Notes: generated from the sequence alone by a model not told the origin. A DNA stretch of 64,000 nucleotides from Myxococcus stipitatus (GCF_038561935.1 NZ_CP102770.1:5084001-5148000); one strand, 5' to 3'. Counted from the first letter of the stretch, positions 8,369-17,762 are shown. A program made the numbers and translations.

Positions 8369-8719
8369 ATGTCTGTCCAATACGACCCGCGAACGATTCA
8401 GTCACATGCCGACGCGCTCTACGCCCAGGCGCGTCGCATCGTCATGACGTTCGGTTTCTTCGGATTCATTGCCGGTGCCAGCGCGGGTGGCGTCGTCGGG
8501 TCCAGTCTCTCGAACGGTGGCGCGTTTGCGTTGATGGGCGGTGTCGTGGGCCTGTTGGTTGGAGTGAGCATGGGGCGGAGTCGCGCCTTCGTTCTCCAGA
8601 TCCAAGCGCAGATGGCCCTGTGCAATGTGGCCATCGAAGCGAATACCCGGCGAACCGCGGAGGCTGTCGTCGCCGCCTCCCGTCCCGCCGAGGTCGCCCA
8701 GCTCTCTCACGCGGGATGA
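8369..8719 (+). CDS. Small glycine-zipper membrane protein
   Basis: 116 residues. Two adjacent hydrophobic segments (about 26-48 and 52-70; FFGFIAGASAGGVVGSSL and FALMGGVVGLLVGVSMG) carry GxxxG-type glycine repeats that favour helix packing. They are flanked by a soluble N-terminal helix and an Ala-rich C-terminal tail. ATG 8369 has a GGGGGA ribosome site. Flanked on both sides by terminator hairpins, so probably a single-gene transcript. Function unknown; it may form membrane oligomers. Confidence 0.7.
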   Translation: MSVQYDPRTIQSHADALYAQARRIVMTFGFFGFIAGASAGGVVGSSLSNGGAFALMGGVVGLLVGVSMGRSRAFVLQIQAQMALCNVAIEANTRRTAEAVVAASRPAEVAQLSHAG

Positions 8720-8722
8720 GTC

Positions 8723-8762
8723 GCTTCGCTGGGGAGGGCTCTCTGCTCGTCCCCAGCGAAGC
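8723..8762. terminator. Strong bidirectional terminator
   Basis: A 13-bp stem, GCTTCGCTGGGGA (8723-8735) with TCCCCAGCGAAGC (8750-8762), 14-base loop, lies between two convergent genes. Confidence 0.7.
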
Positions 8763-8800
8763 TCCTGACGTCGTTGCTCGCGTTTCAGGCGAGGTCTGGG

Positions 8801-9331
8801 TCAGTTGACTCGCACGATGTGCCACAGCTGGCTCTGGACGCCCTCGACCGTATCCCATTGATGGACGAGGTCGCCATTGCCCAGCCCGTTGTGCTCGACA
8901 TCGATGTCCTTGTTGGTGAGGGCATTCTTGATGCGGTAGGGCGGCCCGAAGCCGTTGGCGTACACGATGAACCACTGCTGCTGGATGTTCCCCGTGAAAT
9001 ACATCTGCCAGATCTTCGCGCCATTGGTCCGCGCCGCGGGCTCGAGGACCAGGCTGCTGTTCACGTTCGTGATGCAAGGCAGGTTGGTGCCGCCATAGGG
9101 CCCGATCCTCCAGTGCTGGCTCGACAAGCCCAGGTAGTCCCACTGGTGGAGCCTGTAGGTCGCCTGCGTGGAATTGCGCACGACATCCAAGACCTTGCCG
9201 CTGTTCACATTCACGATCTTGTAGATGGCGTTCGGGTCCGACGAGAGATCCGCGCGCGCATCCGAGGCAACTCCCAGGACGGCGCAGACCAGCACGGCCG
9301 AACACACAGCCACCAGCTTCATTGTCTTCAT
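8801..9331 (-). CDS. Secreted ricin-type beta-trefoil lectin domain protein
   Basis: About 176 residues. Signal peptide from MKTMKLVAVCSAVLVCAVLG to a cleavage region near DARA; ATG 9331 is chosen because of it, with GGAG 6-8 bases upstream. The mature part is one RICIN/beta-trefoil domain: YKIVNVNSGKVLDVV, QWDYLGLSSQHWRI and QWDTVEGVQSQLWHIV are the repeated QxW blocks. Known role of the fold is carbohydrate binding; with no catalytic domain attached it is probably an extracellular lectin. Divergent from the histidine kinase at 9463 across 131 bp, so it may be a target of that system. Confidence 0.85.
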   Translation of the reverse strand: MKTMKLVAVCSAVLVCAVLGVASDARADLSSDPNAIYKIVNVNSGKVLDVVRNSTQATYRLHQWDYLGLSSQHWRIGPYGGTNLPCITNVNSSLVLEPAARTNGAKIWQMYFTGNIQQQWFIVYANGFGPPYRIKNALTNKDIDVEHNGLGNGDLVHQWDTVEGVQSQLWHIVRVN

Positions 9332-9462
9332 GGGGGACTCCGTTGCGGGGTGCTGGATCGGTATCACCGGAATAAATGCTATGCAACGAATGATGCATTT
9401 CCTGATATTGCATGGATATGAGTCTGCCTGGCCTCTCATGGTTCAATCCCAACCCGTCTGAG

Positions 9463-11430
9463 ATGACTCAACGCGTGCCGCCGGCATGGCGAGTCATTGT
9501 CGTCTGGGTCATTTTGCTCCTCTCGCCGCTTCCAGCGATGGCGCAGGAGGCTCGTCCGGCTGGAAAGTCCGTGCTCCTGCTCACGCCGGAGGACATGGCG
9601 CTGCCCGCGATGTCGATGTTCGTCGCCAGCCTTCGCTCCGCCTTGTGGGGATCCCGGGACGGCCCCATCACGCTGGATGTCGAGAGCCTGGACCTCGGCT
9701 GGGCCCGAGGGCCCACCTATACCCAGGCCCTGCGCACCTGGTACCTGGCCAAGTATCGCGAGCGTCGGCCCGATGCCCTCCTCGCGTTCCGCACCGACAC
9801 CATCCAGCTGGCCCTGGAGCTGCGCCAGGAGCTGTGGCCGGACATCCCGCTGGTCGTCCTCTCCGAGGATGGTCAACTCTGGGAGCACCAGCCTCGCCCG
9901 GAGCGCGTGGCGGGACTCTGGCTGCGTTATGACCTGCGCGCCACCGTGGAGCTGGCCCTGCGGTTGTTGCCAGACACGCGCCGGCTGGCGTTCGTCAATG
10001 GCTCCAGTCCCTGGGAGCAGGCGCAACAGGCCCAGCTGGTGCGCGAGCTCCAACCCCTGCTGTCGCAGCGCGGCCTGGAGTTCATCGACCTGACCAACCT
10101 GCCGCTCGCCGAGATGCTCGCGCGCGCGAAGGCCCTGCCAGACGACACCGCGGTCCTCACCTACACGTTCATGACCGACCCCAGCGGGAGGCCCTTCGTG
10201 GGGCGAGAGATTGCTCGCATGTTCCTCGCCGCCTGCAACCGGCCCAGCTTCGCGCTCCATGACACCGTCATGGGGTTGGGGTTCGTCGGAGGCGCACTCG
10301 TCAGCTATGAGGCCGTGGGTGAGCAGCTCGGCCTGCTCACCACCCGGGTGTTGGGCGGAGCGCGAGAGGAATTCCTCGAGCCGCTGAAGCCCACGTCGTC
10401 CGACGAGCCGCTGACGGTCGATGCCCGAGCGCTGCGGCGCTGGAACATTCCCCGGGAGCGCGTGCCCGCCAAGGTGCGGCTCGTCTTCGACGAGCCCACG
10501 CTCTGGGAGCGCTATCGCTGGTGGCTCCTGGCCGCCCTGACGCTCAGCGGCCTGCAGGCGCTGGTGGTCGGAGGGCTCGTGGTGGAGCGCCGCCGCCGCA
10601 TGCGTGCGCAGGCGGAGCTCGCCGAGCGCCAGCGATTGGAGAAGCTCGCGGAGCAGGAGTCTCGCCGGACGCTGGACCAGCTCGCCCACATGGGACGCGT
10701 GGCCGCCCTCGGCGAGCTCGCCGCCTCCCTGGCCCACGAGCTCAACCAACCCCTGGCCGCGATTCTCAGCAATGCCCAGGCCGCGCGCCGCCTGTTGGAG
10801 GCGCCCCACGCGGAGCTGGGCGAGGTGCGCGAGGCTCTGGGCGACATCATCTCCGACGACAAGCGCGCGGGCGAAGTCATCCACCGCATGCGGGCCCTGC
10901 TCAAGCGGGAGGAGCCTCGGCATGAGCTCCACTCGCTCAATGACCTGGTGTGTGACGTCGCGCGCCTGCTGGCCAATGACATGCACCTGCGGGGCGCGAA
11001 CCTGCGGCTGTCGCTGGCGCCGGTGCTGCCCGGTGTCCTGGGGGATGGCATCCAGCTCCAGCAGGTGGTGCTCAACCTGCTCATCAACGGCATGGACGCC
11101 ATGGCCCAGCTCCCCGAGGGCCAACGGGAGCTCCGAGTCCACACCGCCTCACCCGGCCCGGGGCAGGTCGAGCTGAGCGTGCAGGACTCGGGGCGGGGCA
11201 TCGAGCCGTCCAGGCTGGCCCGCATCTTCGAGCCCTTCTATTCCACCAAGGACCACGGGCTGGGCATGGGGCTGTCCATCAGCCGCTCCATCATCGAGGC
11301 GCACGGCGGCCGCCTGGAGGCGCAGAGTCCTCCAGGACAGGGCGCTCTGTTACGGTGCGTTCTTCCCTCGGTGGATATGGAGTCCGCGCATGACACATCC
11401 CCCCGCCACCATCTTCCTCGTGGACGATGA
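9463..11430 (+). CDS. Sensor histidine kinase with ABC substrate-binding-like sensor domain
   Basis: About 655 residues. Signal peptide/first membrane segment (WRVIVVWVILLLSPLPAMAQ), a periplasmic region of about 330 residues resembling the ABC_sub_bind family (KSVLLLTPEDMALP start, FRTDTIQLALELRQELWPDI), one membrane helix (YRWWLLAALTLSGLQALVV), a short coiled coil, a HisKA domain with phospho-acceptor His425 in LAHELNQPLAAILS, and HATPase_c (NLLINGMDAM N-box, DSGRGI, GLGMGLS). ATG 9463 is preferred over 9412 because the signal peptide begins there. The 3' end overlaps the response regulator by 41 bp, so they are co-translated partners. Confidence 0.88.
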   Translation: MTQRVPPAWRVIVVWVILLLSPLPAMAQEARPAGKSVLLLTPEDMALPAMSMFVASLRSALWGSRDGPITLDVESLDLGWARGPTYTQALRTWYLAKYRERRPDALLAFRTDTIQLALELRQELWPDIPLVVLSEDGQLWEHQPRPERVAGLWLRYDLRATVELALRLLPDTRRLAFVNGSSPWEQAQQAQLVRELQPLLSQRGLEFIDLTNLPLAEMLARAKALPDDTAVLTYTFMTDPSGRPFVGREIARMFLAACNRPSFALHDTVMGLGFVGGALVSYEAVGEQLGLLTTRVLGGAREEFLEPLKPTSSDEPLTVDARALRRWNIPRERVPAKVRLVFDEPTLWERYRWWLLAALTLSGLQALVVGGLVVERRRRMRAQAELAERQRLEKLAEQESRRTLDQLAHMGRVAALGELAASLAHELNQPLAAILSNAQAARRLLEAPHAELGEVREALGDIISDDKRAGEVIHRMRALLKREEPRHELHSLNDLVCDVARLLANDMHLRGANLRLSLAPVLPGVLGDGIQLQQVVLNLLINGMDAMAQLPEGQRELRVHTASPGPGQVELSVQDSGRGIEPSRLARIFEPFYSTKDHGLGMGLSISRSIIEAHGGRLEAQSPPGQGALLRCVLPSVDMESAHDTSPRHHLPRGR

Positions 11431-12004
11431 TGAGTCCGTGCTGCGGGGACTGGGGCGGCTGCTGCGGGCCGCGGGCCATGTGACGAAGCCCTTCGCCTCA
11501 CCGGACCTGTTCCTCGCGCAGCTGTCCGGGGACACGCCGGGCTGCGCGGTGCTGGACCTGCGGATGCCGGGGCTGAACGGGCTGGAGTTGCAACAGTCCA
11601 TGGCATCCAAGGGCTGCCATCTCCCCGTCATCTTCATCACCGGACACGGAGACGTGCCGGCCAGCGTCAGGGCCATGAAGGCGGGCGCCGTGGATTTCCT
11701 GCTCAAGCCCTTCGACGAGCAGCACCTGCTCGCGGCCATCGAGCAGGCCTTGCGCAAGGACGCGGAGGCTCGCACGGGTCGAGCACAGACCGCCGCGCTG
11801 CATGCCCGCTACTCCACCCTCACGCCTCGCGAGCGCGAGGTCTGCGCGTTGGTGGCCCAGGGGCTGACCAACAAGGAAGTCGCCCTGCGGCTGGGCACCA
11901 CGGAGAAGACCATCAAGGTGCACCGGGGCCGCGTCATCGAGAAGCTGGACGTGGACTCGGTGGCGGAGCTGGTGCGGTTCGTGGACCGGCTGGGTCAGGG
12001 CTGA
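11390..12004 (+). CDS. FixJ/NarL-type response regulator
   Basis: 204 residues. Receiver domain with acidic pocket VDDDE (about 11-15), phospho-acceptor Asp56 in AVLDLRMPG, the Thr switch in FITGHGD and Lys in FLLKPFD. A LuxR-type HTH follows (LTPREREVCALVAQGLTNKE, then TEKTIKVHRGRVIEKL). The receiver and output combination is the FixJ/TodT type. It overlaps the upstream kinase gene and is surely its partner. Regulon unknown; the divergent lectin gene is a candidate. Confidence 0.92.
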   Translation: MTHPPATIFLVDDDESVLRGLGRLLRAAGHVTKPFASPDLFLAQLSGDTPGCAVLDLRMPGLNGLELQQSMASKGCHLPVIFITGHGDVPASVRAMKAGAVDFLLKPFDEQHLLAAIEQALRKDAEARTGRAQTAALHARYSTLTPREREVCALVAQGLTNKEVALRLGTTEKTIKVHRGRVIEKLDVDSVAELVRFVDRLGQG

Positions 12005-12014
12005 ACCCACCCCG

Positions 12015-12054
12015 TGTAGGCATCAGGGCCAATATCCTGGGACTGGAGCCTACA
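12015..12054 (+). terminator. Terminator of the two-component operon
   Basis: TGTAGGC (12015-12021) pairs with GCCTACA (12048-12054), with an inner CAGG/CCTG pairing, starting ten bases after the response-regulator stop. Confidence 0.6.
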
Positions 12055-12143
12055 GTAGGGGTGTCCGCGCTGAGTCGACCCGGTACCATCGCGGGCTTCC
12101 GGCCGTCTGGGTCTTCCTCAACCCCAATCCAGAGCCACATCAC

Positions 12144-14282
12144 ATGAAAAACCGACCCATCTCACTTCTTGTCCTCAGCCTGGCGTTGGCGGTCATTGGT
12201 TGCAGCGAGGACCCGCCGCCGCCTCCCGTCGAGAAGTTCTCCATCAGTCTCTCCCTCGTGGACACCCGCGTTCCCGCGGGGACGAAGACCACCGCGAAGG
12301 CCCAGCGGGTCTACGAGGATGGCCGCACCGTCGACCTCGATGCCTCCGCCGCGCCGCAGTGGACCTCCTCCGCGCCGCAGGTGGCCACCGTGGAGCTGCT
12401 CGCGGACGGCAATGCCCGGGTGACGGCGCTCAAGGCGGGGACCACCACCATCTCGGTCTCCACGGCGGGCCTCATCGGTCAGGCCAACCTCGAGGTCACC
12501 CCGGCGCGCCTCCTCGCGCTGCGGGTGACTCCCGCCAGTGCCGCGGTGCAGGTGGGCGCCACGCAGCAGTTCACCCTCCAGGGGAGCTACGGCGACGGCA
12601 CCACGGCCGACGTGACGAGCACCGCGACGTGGTCGTCGAGCGACACCGCCCAGGCCACCATCAGCGCCGCGGGCCTGGCCATGGGCGTGGCCGCGGGCGG
12701 CACCGTCACCATCACCGCCACCCTGGCGGGGGTGAGGGGCACCGCGCAGCTCTCCATCACCGCGCCGCCTCGCGTGCTCACCGGCGTCGAGGTCACTCCC
12801 GCGACGGCCTCGGTCATCACGGGGGCGACGCAGCAGTTCACCGCCCTGGCTCGCTACAGCGACACCTCCACGGAGGATGTGACGAGCACCGCGACGTGGC
12901 GGACGAGCGACGGCGTCATCGCCACCGTGAATGGCGCGGGCCTGGCCACCGGCGTCGCCGCGGGTGGACCCGTCACCCTCACCGCGACCTACTCGGGCTT
13001 CAACGGCACGGCGCGGCTCACCGTCACGAAGCCGCCGCCCGCGCTCACCTCCATCCAGGTCACCCCCGCGACGGCTTCGGTCATCGTGGGCGCGACGCGG
13101 CAGTTCTCCGCCCAGGGCAAGTACGCCGACGGCACCACGGAGGATGTGACGGCCCGCGCGACGTGGACGTCGAGCGACGGCACGCTCGCCACCGTGAGCG
13201 GCACGGGCCTGGGGACGGGCGTGGCCACGGGCGGGCCCGTCACCGTCACCGCCACGCTGGCGGGCATCAGCGGCACCGCGCAGCTCAGCGTGACCGGCTG
13301 GACGTCCGCGGGCTCCCTGTCCACGACCCGAGACCTGCACACCGCCACGCGGCTCGCGTCGGGCAAGGTGCTGGTCGCCGGCGGGCGCAACGGGTCGGCC
13401 CCCTTGTCCAGCGTGGAGCTGTACGACCCGGCGAACAACTCCTGGACTCCCGTCAAGGGCCTGTCCAACGGCCGCTTCTCGCACGCCGCCGTCCTGCTCA
13501 CCGCGGGCTACGTCCTCGTCACGGGAGGCGTCGGCGCCTACGTCAACGCGGAGATGTATGACCTGGAGAGCGACAACTGGTACTTCGCCGGCATCATGAG
13601 CGGGGGCCGCTCCGGCCACGCGATGACGGTGCTGGCGTCGGGCGACGTCCTCGTCACCGGCGGCACGGACGGCACCAATCCGCTGGCCACCGTGGAGTTG
13701 TTCGATCCGCTCACCAACATCTGGCGGAATGTCAGCTCCATGGGCACCGCCCGCACCAACCACACGGCGGTCCTGCTCTCCTCGGGCAAGGTCCTCGTCT
13801 CGGGAGGCAAGAGCGGCGCCGCGAACCTGACCAGCGCGGAGGTGTACGACCCGGCCACCAATACGTGGACTCCCGTTGCCTCCATGGCGACCGGACACGG
13901 CCTGCACGCCGCCACGCTGCTCACCTCCGGCAAGGTGCTCATCTCGGGAGGGCACACGCTCACCGACGCTGCGTCCGCCGAGGTGTATGACCCGGCCACG
14001 AACAAGTGGACCACGACGGGGGCGATGAGCGTGGGCCGCGGAAGCCATACCGCCACGCAGCTCTCCTCGGGCAAGGTGCTCGCGGCGGGAGGTCGTGGCA
14101 GCACCTTCACCAACACCGCGGAGCTGTATGACCCGGCCACGTCGACCTGGGCCGCGACCTCGCCCATGGTCTCCGCTCGGAGCGGGCACACCGCGACGCT
14201 GCTGAGCAACGGCCGGGTGCTCGTGGTGGGCGGCGAGAATGGCACCCGTCAGCTCGCCACGGCGGAGGTGTACGTGCCCTGA
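12144..14282 (+). CDS. Lipoprotein with bacterial Ig-like (Big_2) and kelch repeats
   Basis: 712 residues. Lipobox VIGC (Cys20), Pro-rich linker, then four Ig-like Big_2 repeats (about 28-385); each of the last three has a TPASA/TPATASV-type strand, QQFT/RQFS and TATWxSSD/TSD, with nearly repeated DNA. Six to seven kelch-type blades follow (about 388-710), each of the form LSSGKVLVSGGxxG...AEVYDPATNxW. Expected to be a surface-exposed, propeller-tipped stalk involved in adhesion or polysaccharide contact; the specific ligand is not visible. It stands alone between two terminators. The repeated DNA makes copy number liable to change by recombination. Confidence 0.88.
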   Translation: MKNRPISLLVLSLALAVIGCSEDPPPPPVEKFSISLSLVDTRVPAGTKTTAKAQRVYEDGRTVDLDASAAPQWTSSAPQVATVELLADGNARVTALKAGTTTISVSTAGLIGQANLEVTPARLLALRVTPASAAVQVGATQQFTLQGSYGDGTTADVTSTATWSSSDTAQATISAAGLAMGVAAGGTVTITATLAGVRGTAQLSITAPPRVLTGVEVTPATASVITGATQQFTALARYSDTSTEDVTSTATWRTSDGVIATVNGAGLATGVAAGGPVTLTATYSGFNGTARLTVTKPPPALTSIQVTPATASVIVGATRQFSAQGKYADGTTEDVTARATWTSSDGTLATVSGTGLGTGVATGGPVTVTATLAGISGTAQLSVTGWTSAGSLSTTRDLHTATRLASGKVLVAGGRNGSAPLSSVELYDPANNSWTPVKGLSNGRFSHAAVLLTAGYVLVTGGVGAYVNAEMYDLESDNWYFAGIMSGGRSGHAMTVLASGDVLVTGGTDGTNPLATVELFDPLTNIWRNVSSMGTARTNHTAVLLSSGKVLVSGGKSGAANLTSAEVYDPATNTWTPVASMATGHGLHAATLLTSGKVLISGGHTLTDAASAEVYDPATNKWTTTGAMSVGRGSHTATQLSSGKVLAAGGRGSTFTNTAELYDPATSTWAATSPMVSARSGHTATLLSNGRVLVVGGENGTRQLATAEVYVP

Positions 14283-14299
14283 GGCGGGCCTCGAGCGGT

Positions 14300-14345
14300 C
14301 CCCGCTTCGGTGGAGCCGGAGGTCAGCGGCTCCACTGGAGCGGGG
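14300..14345. terminator. Long bidirectional terminator
   Basis: CCCCGCT (14300-14306) and GTGGAGCCG (14310-14318) pair with CGGCTCCAC (14327-14335) and AGCGGGG (14339-14345): a 16-bp stem with one internal loop, between the convergent kelch lipoprotein and DUF1552 genes. Confidence 0.75.
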
Positions 14346-14363
14346 ATGCTCCCCTTGCTTCCG

Positions 14364-15971
14364 TCAGGGCGCGAGGAACGGCAGCACTTCACCGGTCTTC
14401 TGCCACATCGCCGCCGGATAGGCCTGCGACGAGGAGAAGCCCTTGTTCGTGAAGAGGTACTCGTAGGTCGACTGGTACGACGCCTTCCAGCCGTAGCCCG
14501 GGTGGTCGGTCTCGCTCCACTCCGCCTTCGGAATCCCCATCGCCTGGAGCGCCGTGCCCAGCCACTGGTTGTGGAGGAGGCCCGCCCACAGGAAGTTGCC
14601 CTCGCTGCCCGTGCTCGAGTCACCGCTCACCTTGCGCGTGATGTTGCGGTAGTCGCAGTAGCTGCCCGTCTTGAGGGCGCCGCCCGCGCTGCCCGCGGTG
14701 ATGACCGGGAGGGAGAAGGAGAAGTGCGGCGTGTTGCCGTTCTCCTGGCCCCACGCGACCAGCGAGTCATCCAGCAGGGTTCCCCCCGCGCCGTTCGAGA
14801 AGCGCTCGAAGCGGGAGGCGAGGTCGAGGAACACTTGCGAGAAGAAGACCTGGTTGAACTGGACCACCAGGTCCTGGTTCGCCCCCTCGACGGTCGAGGG
14901 ATGCACGACATTGTTGTGCCAGTCCTCGCCCTGCGGCGCGCGCGTGGTGAAGGTGAGGTTCTGGATGTTCTCGTCGATGCTGATGGTGGCGATGCGGCAG
15001 ACGCCGCAGTTCATCGCCACGGCGAGCACTTCGTTGATGAGCCGGAAGTACTCGACGTTCTTCGCGGGGTCTCCCGCGAAGGAGCTGGAGTTCCGCAGCG
15101 TCAGGTTGTCGGTGGTGGGGCGGGGCGGCACCTGGCAGCCCGAGGTGGTGGTCTCCAGGCGGCGCTGCAGCTCCGCGACCGCGTCGATGTGCTGGTCCAG
15201 CCGCACCTTGTCCTCGGACGAGAGCCGGCCGTTGCCGTTGCGCAGCCGGCGGTAGCTCTCCAGGACCTTGTCCACCACGGGGGACCGGGGCGTGCCGGGG
15301 CTGCTGGTTCCCGCGAGCAGCGTGTCGAAGAGCGAGAGGGAGCTCTCGATGCCGCTGATGGAGCTCGACGCGACACCCGAGGAGCGAACGCCGGGCGTGT
15401 TGTAGCCCCAGGTTCCGCTCGAGGTGCCGTTGCCCGCGATGGCGACGCTGCGCTTCCGGACGGAGGCGACGCTCGGGTAGAAGGCCGTCGAGTAGGCCAT
15501 CACCTGGTCGATGGTCGGACGGGGAGAGCCGGGCCGCTGCTTGTCGAAGTCGTAGTAGCCCAGCGGAGCGCCGAAGTTGTGCCCCATGTACATGGGGTAG
15601 TCGAGCCCTCGCAGGATGTTCATCTTCGACACGAGCGTGGGCGTGAGCATGGAGGACTTCGCCGTCAGCACGCGGCTGATGACCGAATCACCGCTCGAGT
15701 TGGCCGTGGCGATGAGGTCCCCCCGGCGCACGTCGTGGTCCGCGTAGAACACGGACTGCGTCAGCGCCGAGTCCGTGGGCCACATGTTCGCGCCGAAGAT
15801 GGCGCCATGGGGCGTGCGGAAGTGCACGAAGCACTTCGGGCGCTGCGCCGCCTGGGCCTTGGCCTCGCGCGGGCTCAAGAGCGAGGGGAGGATGGGCAGG
15901 GCCAGCACGGCACCGCCCGCGCCGCGCAGGAACATGCGGCGGTCCAATCGGAAGACAGGGGTGTCGCTCAC
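14364..15971 (-). CDS. DUF1552 domain protein with Tat signal
   Basis: 535 residues. A twin-arginine signal (RRMFLRG at 11-17, hydrophobic GAVLALPILPSLL, AKA cleavage region) is followed by a DUF1552 domain (FVHFRTPHGAIFGANMWPTD start, GHNFGAPLG, DSLVAWGQENGN near the end). Tat export implies folding, perhaps with a cofactor, before export. DUF1552 proteins are usually encoded next to DUF1592-family proteins, as here: its start overlaps the DUF1592 gene's stop by 4 bp (ATGA type). Biochemical function is not established. Transcription probably starts at the ECF-type promoter at 17763-17790. Confidence 0.88.
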   Translation of the reverse strand: MSDTPVFRLDRRMFLRGAGGAVLALPILPSLLSPREAKAQAAQRPKCFVHFRTPHGAIFGANMWPTDSALTQSVFYADHDVRRGDLIATANSSGDSVISRVLTAKSSMLTPTLVSKMNILRGLDYPMYMGHNFGAPLGYYDFDKQRPGSPRPTIDQVMAYSTAFYPSVASVRKRSVAIAGNGTSSGTWGYNTPGVRSSGVASSSISGIESSLSLFDTLLAGTSSPGTPRSPVVDKVLESYRRLRNGNGRLSSEDKVRLDQHIDAVAELQRRLETTTSGCQVPPRPTTDNLTLRNSSSFAGDPAKNVEYFRLINEVLAVAMNCGVCRIATISIDENIQNLTFTTRAPQGEDWHNNVVHPSTVEGANQDLVVQFNQVFFSQVFLDLASRFERFSNGAGGTLLDDSLVAWGQENGNTPHFSFSLPVITAGSAGGALKTGSYCDYRNITRKVSGDSSTGSEGNFLWAGLLHNQWLGTALQAMGIPKAEWSETDHPGYGWKASYQSTYEYLFTNKGFSSSQAYPAAMWQKTGEVLPFLAP

Positions 15972-17755
15972 TGGAAGCTCCTCTTCTTGAAGGTGGGATG
16001 ACGGGCGACGGTCTTCAGCAGGTCCGCCATCGGCGCGCCGCTGCGCGCGACGGTCTCCAGCTCCGAGAGCAGGCAGCTGTCGCCGGAGGTGGACTCCACG
16101 CGAGCGTGCGCGAAGCGGAAGTAGTGCTGCGCGATGCAGGACTCGAAGAGCTGGCTCTCGTCAATCATCCGCGAGAGGTCCACGGCGCTGGAGATGGAGC
16201 GGACCTCCGCGTCGTAGAGCTGCACGTCCGCCGACGTGTCCACGGAGGGCGCGGCGGTCTCCTTGCCCTGCGCGTTGAACAGCCGCTCCACGGTGCGCTC
16301 CCGTCCGAGCGCGTCGAACCCTTCCAGCACGAAGCCCGGTGGGTTGATGGTGTTGTTGTGGCAGCCGCCGCAGCTTCCGCCGGAGGTGAGCTGGCTCACC
16401 GCCTGCCGCGTCGTCATGCGGTCCGTGGGCGCGGGAGGCCGGTCGCTGGCGTTGGGCGGAGGCGCTCCGACCTGCTGGCAGAGCAGGGCGTTGCGCACCA
16501 TGTAGCCCTTGTGGATGGGCCGCGTCGACGCGGTCCCCGTGGCCAGCATCGCCGCGCGCGTCACCAGGCCGCCGCGGTTCTTGGACGGGATGACCGGCGC
16601 CGGCCCCGTGCCATTCCACGTGGGGACGCCGTAGATGCCCGCCAGGAAGGGGTCCGCCGTGTACGACTTCGGGTCGTGGAGGAAGTCGCTCACCGAGCCA
16701 CCGGAGACGAGGGTGTTGTAGGCGGAGAGCTGGACGTCCTCGAACATCGCGGCGCGCGTGGCGTCGGTGGGCATCTCCGCGCCGACGAAGGCCTGGTAGA
16801 CCGGGTCGTTGCGCAGCGCCACCAGCGAGGGCAGCTCGTCGAGCCGCAGCCACTCGTTGACGAACTCGTCCAGCGAGTTCCTCAGCTGCGGGCTCTTCAG
16901 CATCCGGTCGAGCTGCGCGTTGAAGCCGTCCTCGGTGAGCAGCGAGCCATCCGTCGCGGCGGCCCACAGCGCGTCATCCGGAGGCGCCTGCCAGAGCTGA
17001 TAGGACAGCTTCGAGGCCAGCTCGAACGCGGAGAGCGGCGTCGCCGCCTGGCCCGTGGTGGTGCCGTGCTCGATCCGGTAGAGGAACCAGGGCGAGTTCA
17101 GGAGGGTGGTGATGACGTCCGCCACCGAGGCCCGGTCCACGGGCGTGGTGCCGGCGATGTCGGCGAAGGCGGTGACCTCCGCTGGCGGCAGCGGGTAGCG
17201 CAGGACGCGCGAGCCCCATCCTCGGATGAAGGTCTCCAGGCAGGCCCGGTCATTGGCGGTCTGGCTGTCGCTCGCGCAGGCGCCCAGCAGCGTGTTGCGG
17301 CGCGTGTCGGTGCTGGTGAGTTCCTGGGCGACGCCCCTGCCCAGGTCGTACATGACGTCGATCTGCGTCTGCTGGATGGACTGGTCCAGCCGGCTGAAGC
17401 CGCCCTTCAAGTCGCCGGGCGCGGGGATGCGCCGGTCCAGCGGGTACCGGGCCAGGTCGGGCGTGAGCTTCGTCCAGAGGGCGTCGGCTTCCTTCGGGAG
17501 GGCCCGGACGACGGCGAAGCGGAGCGAGTTCATCAACTGCGTCCGCGACAGCCGGGGCAGGGGCAGGTCGGCGGGGACGGCTTTCGCGTCACAGGAGAAC
17601 TTCGCGGGTGCTGGAGCGACGGCGTTGGAGGCGGGGGGCGGAGGCGGATCTGGATCGTCTCCGCCGCCGGTGTGGTGGTTGTAGCCGGCGGACCCATCAC
17701 AGGCGACCGCGCCAGCACAGAGAAGCAGGGTGCTCACGTAGCGAGGAAGCGTCAT
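15968..17755 (-). CDS. DUF1592/DUF1588/DUF1585 multi-domain lipoprotein
   Basis: 595 residues. Lipobox AVAC (Cys19), then the usual planctomycete/myxobacterial module order: DUF1587-like segment with LPRLSRTQLMNSLR, DUF1595 (about 175-230), DUF1592 (FELASKLSYQLWQAPPDD), DUF1588 (RGGLVTRAAMLATGTAS) and DUF1585 at the C-terminus. In DUF1588, SCGGCHN (around residue 462) is a CxxCH motif, formally a c-type haem-binding signature, followed by NTINPPGFVLEGFDALGR. Family function is not established. First gene of a two-gene operon; the ATG lies just after an ECF-like -10 box, so the mRNA may be almost leaderless. Confidence 0.88.
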   Translation of the reverse strand: MTLPRYVSTLLLCAGAVACDGSAGYNHHTGGGDDPDPPPPPASNAVAPAPAKFSCDAKAVPADLPLPRLSRTQLMNSLRFAVVRALPKEADALWTKLTPDLARYPLDRRIPAPGDLKGGFSRLDQSIQQTQIDVMYDLGRGVAQELTSTDTRRNTLLGACASDSQTANDRACLETFIRGWGSRVLRYPLPPAEVTAFADIAGTTPVDRASVADVITTLLNSPWFLYRIEHGTTTGQAATPLSAFELASKLSYQLWQAPPDDALWAAATDGSLLTEDGFNAQLDRMLKSPQLRNSLDEFVNEWLRLDELPSLVALRNDPVYQAFVGAEMPTDATRAAMFEDVQLSAYNTLVSGGSVSDFLHDPKSYTADPFLAGIYGVPTWNGTGPAPVIPSKNRGGLVTRAAMLATGTASTRPIHKGYMVRNALLCQQVGAPPPNASDRPPAPTDRMTTRQAVSQLTSGGSCGGCHNNTINPPGFVLEGFDALGRERTVERLFNAQGKETAAPSVDTSADVQLYDAEVRSISSAVDLSRMIDESQLFESCIAQHYFRFAHARVESTSGDSCLLSELETVARSGAPMADLLKTVARHPTFKKRSFQ

Positions 17756-17762
17756 GACCCTG

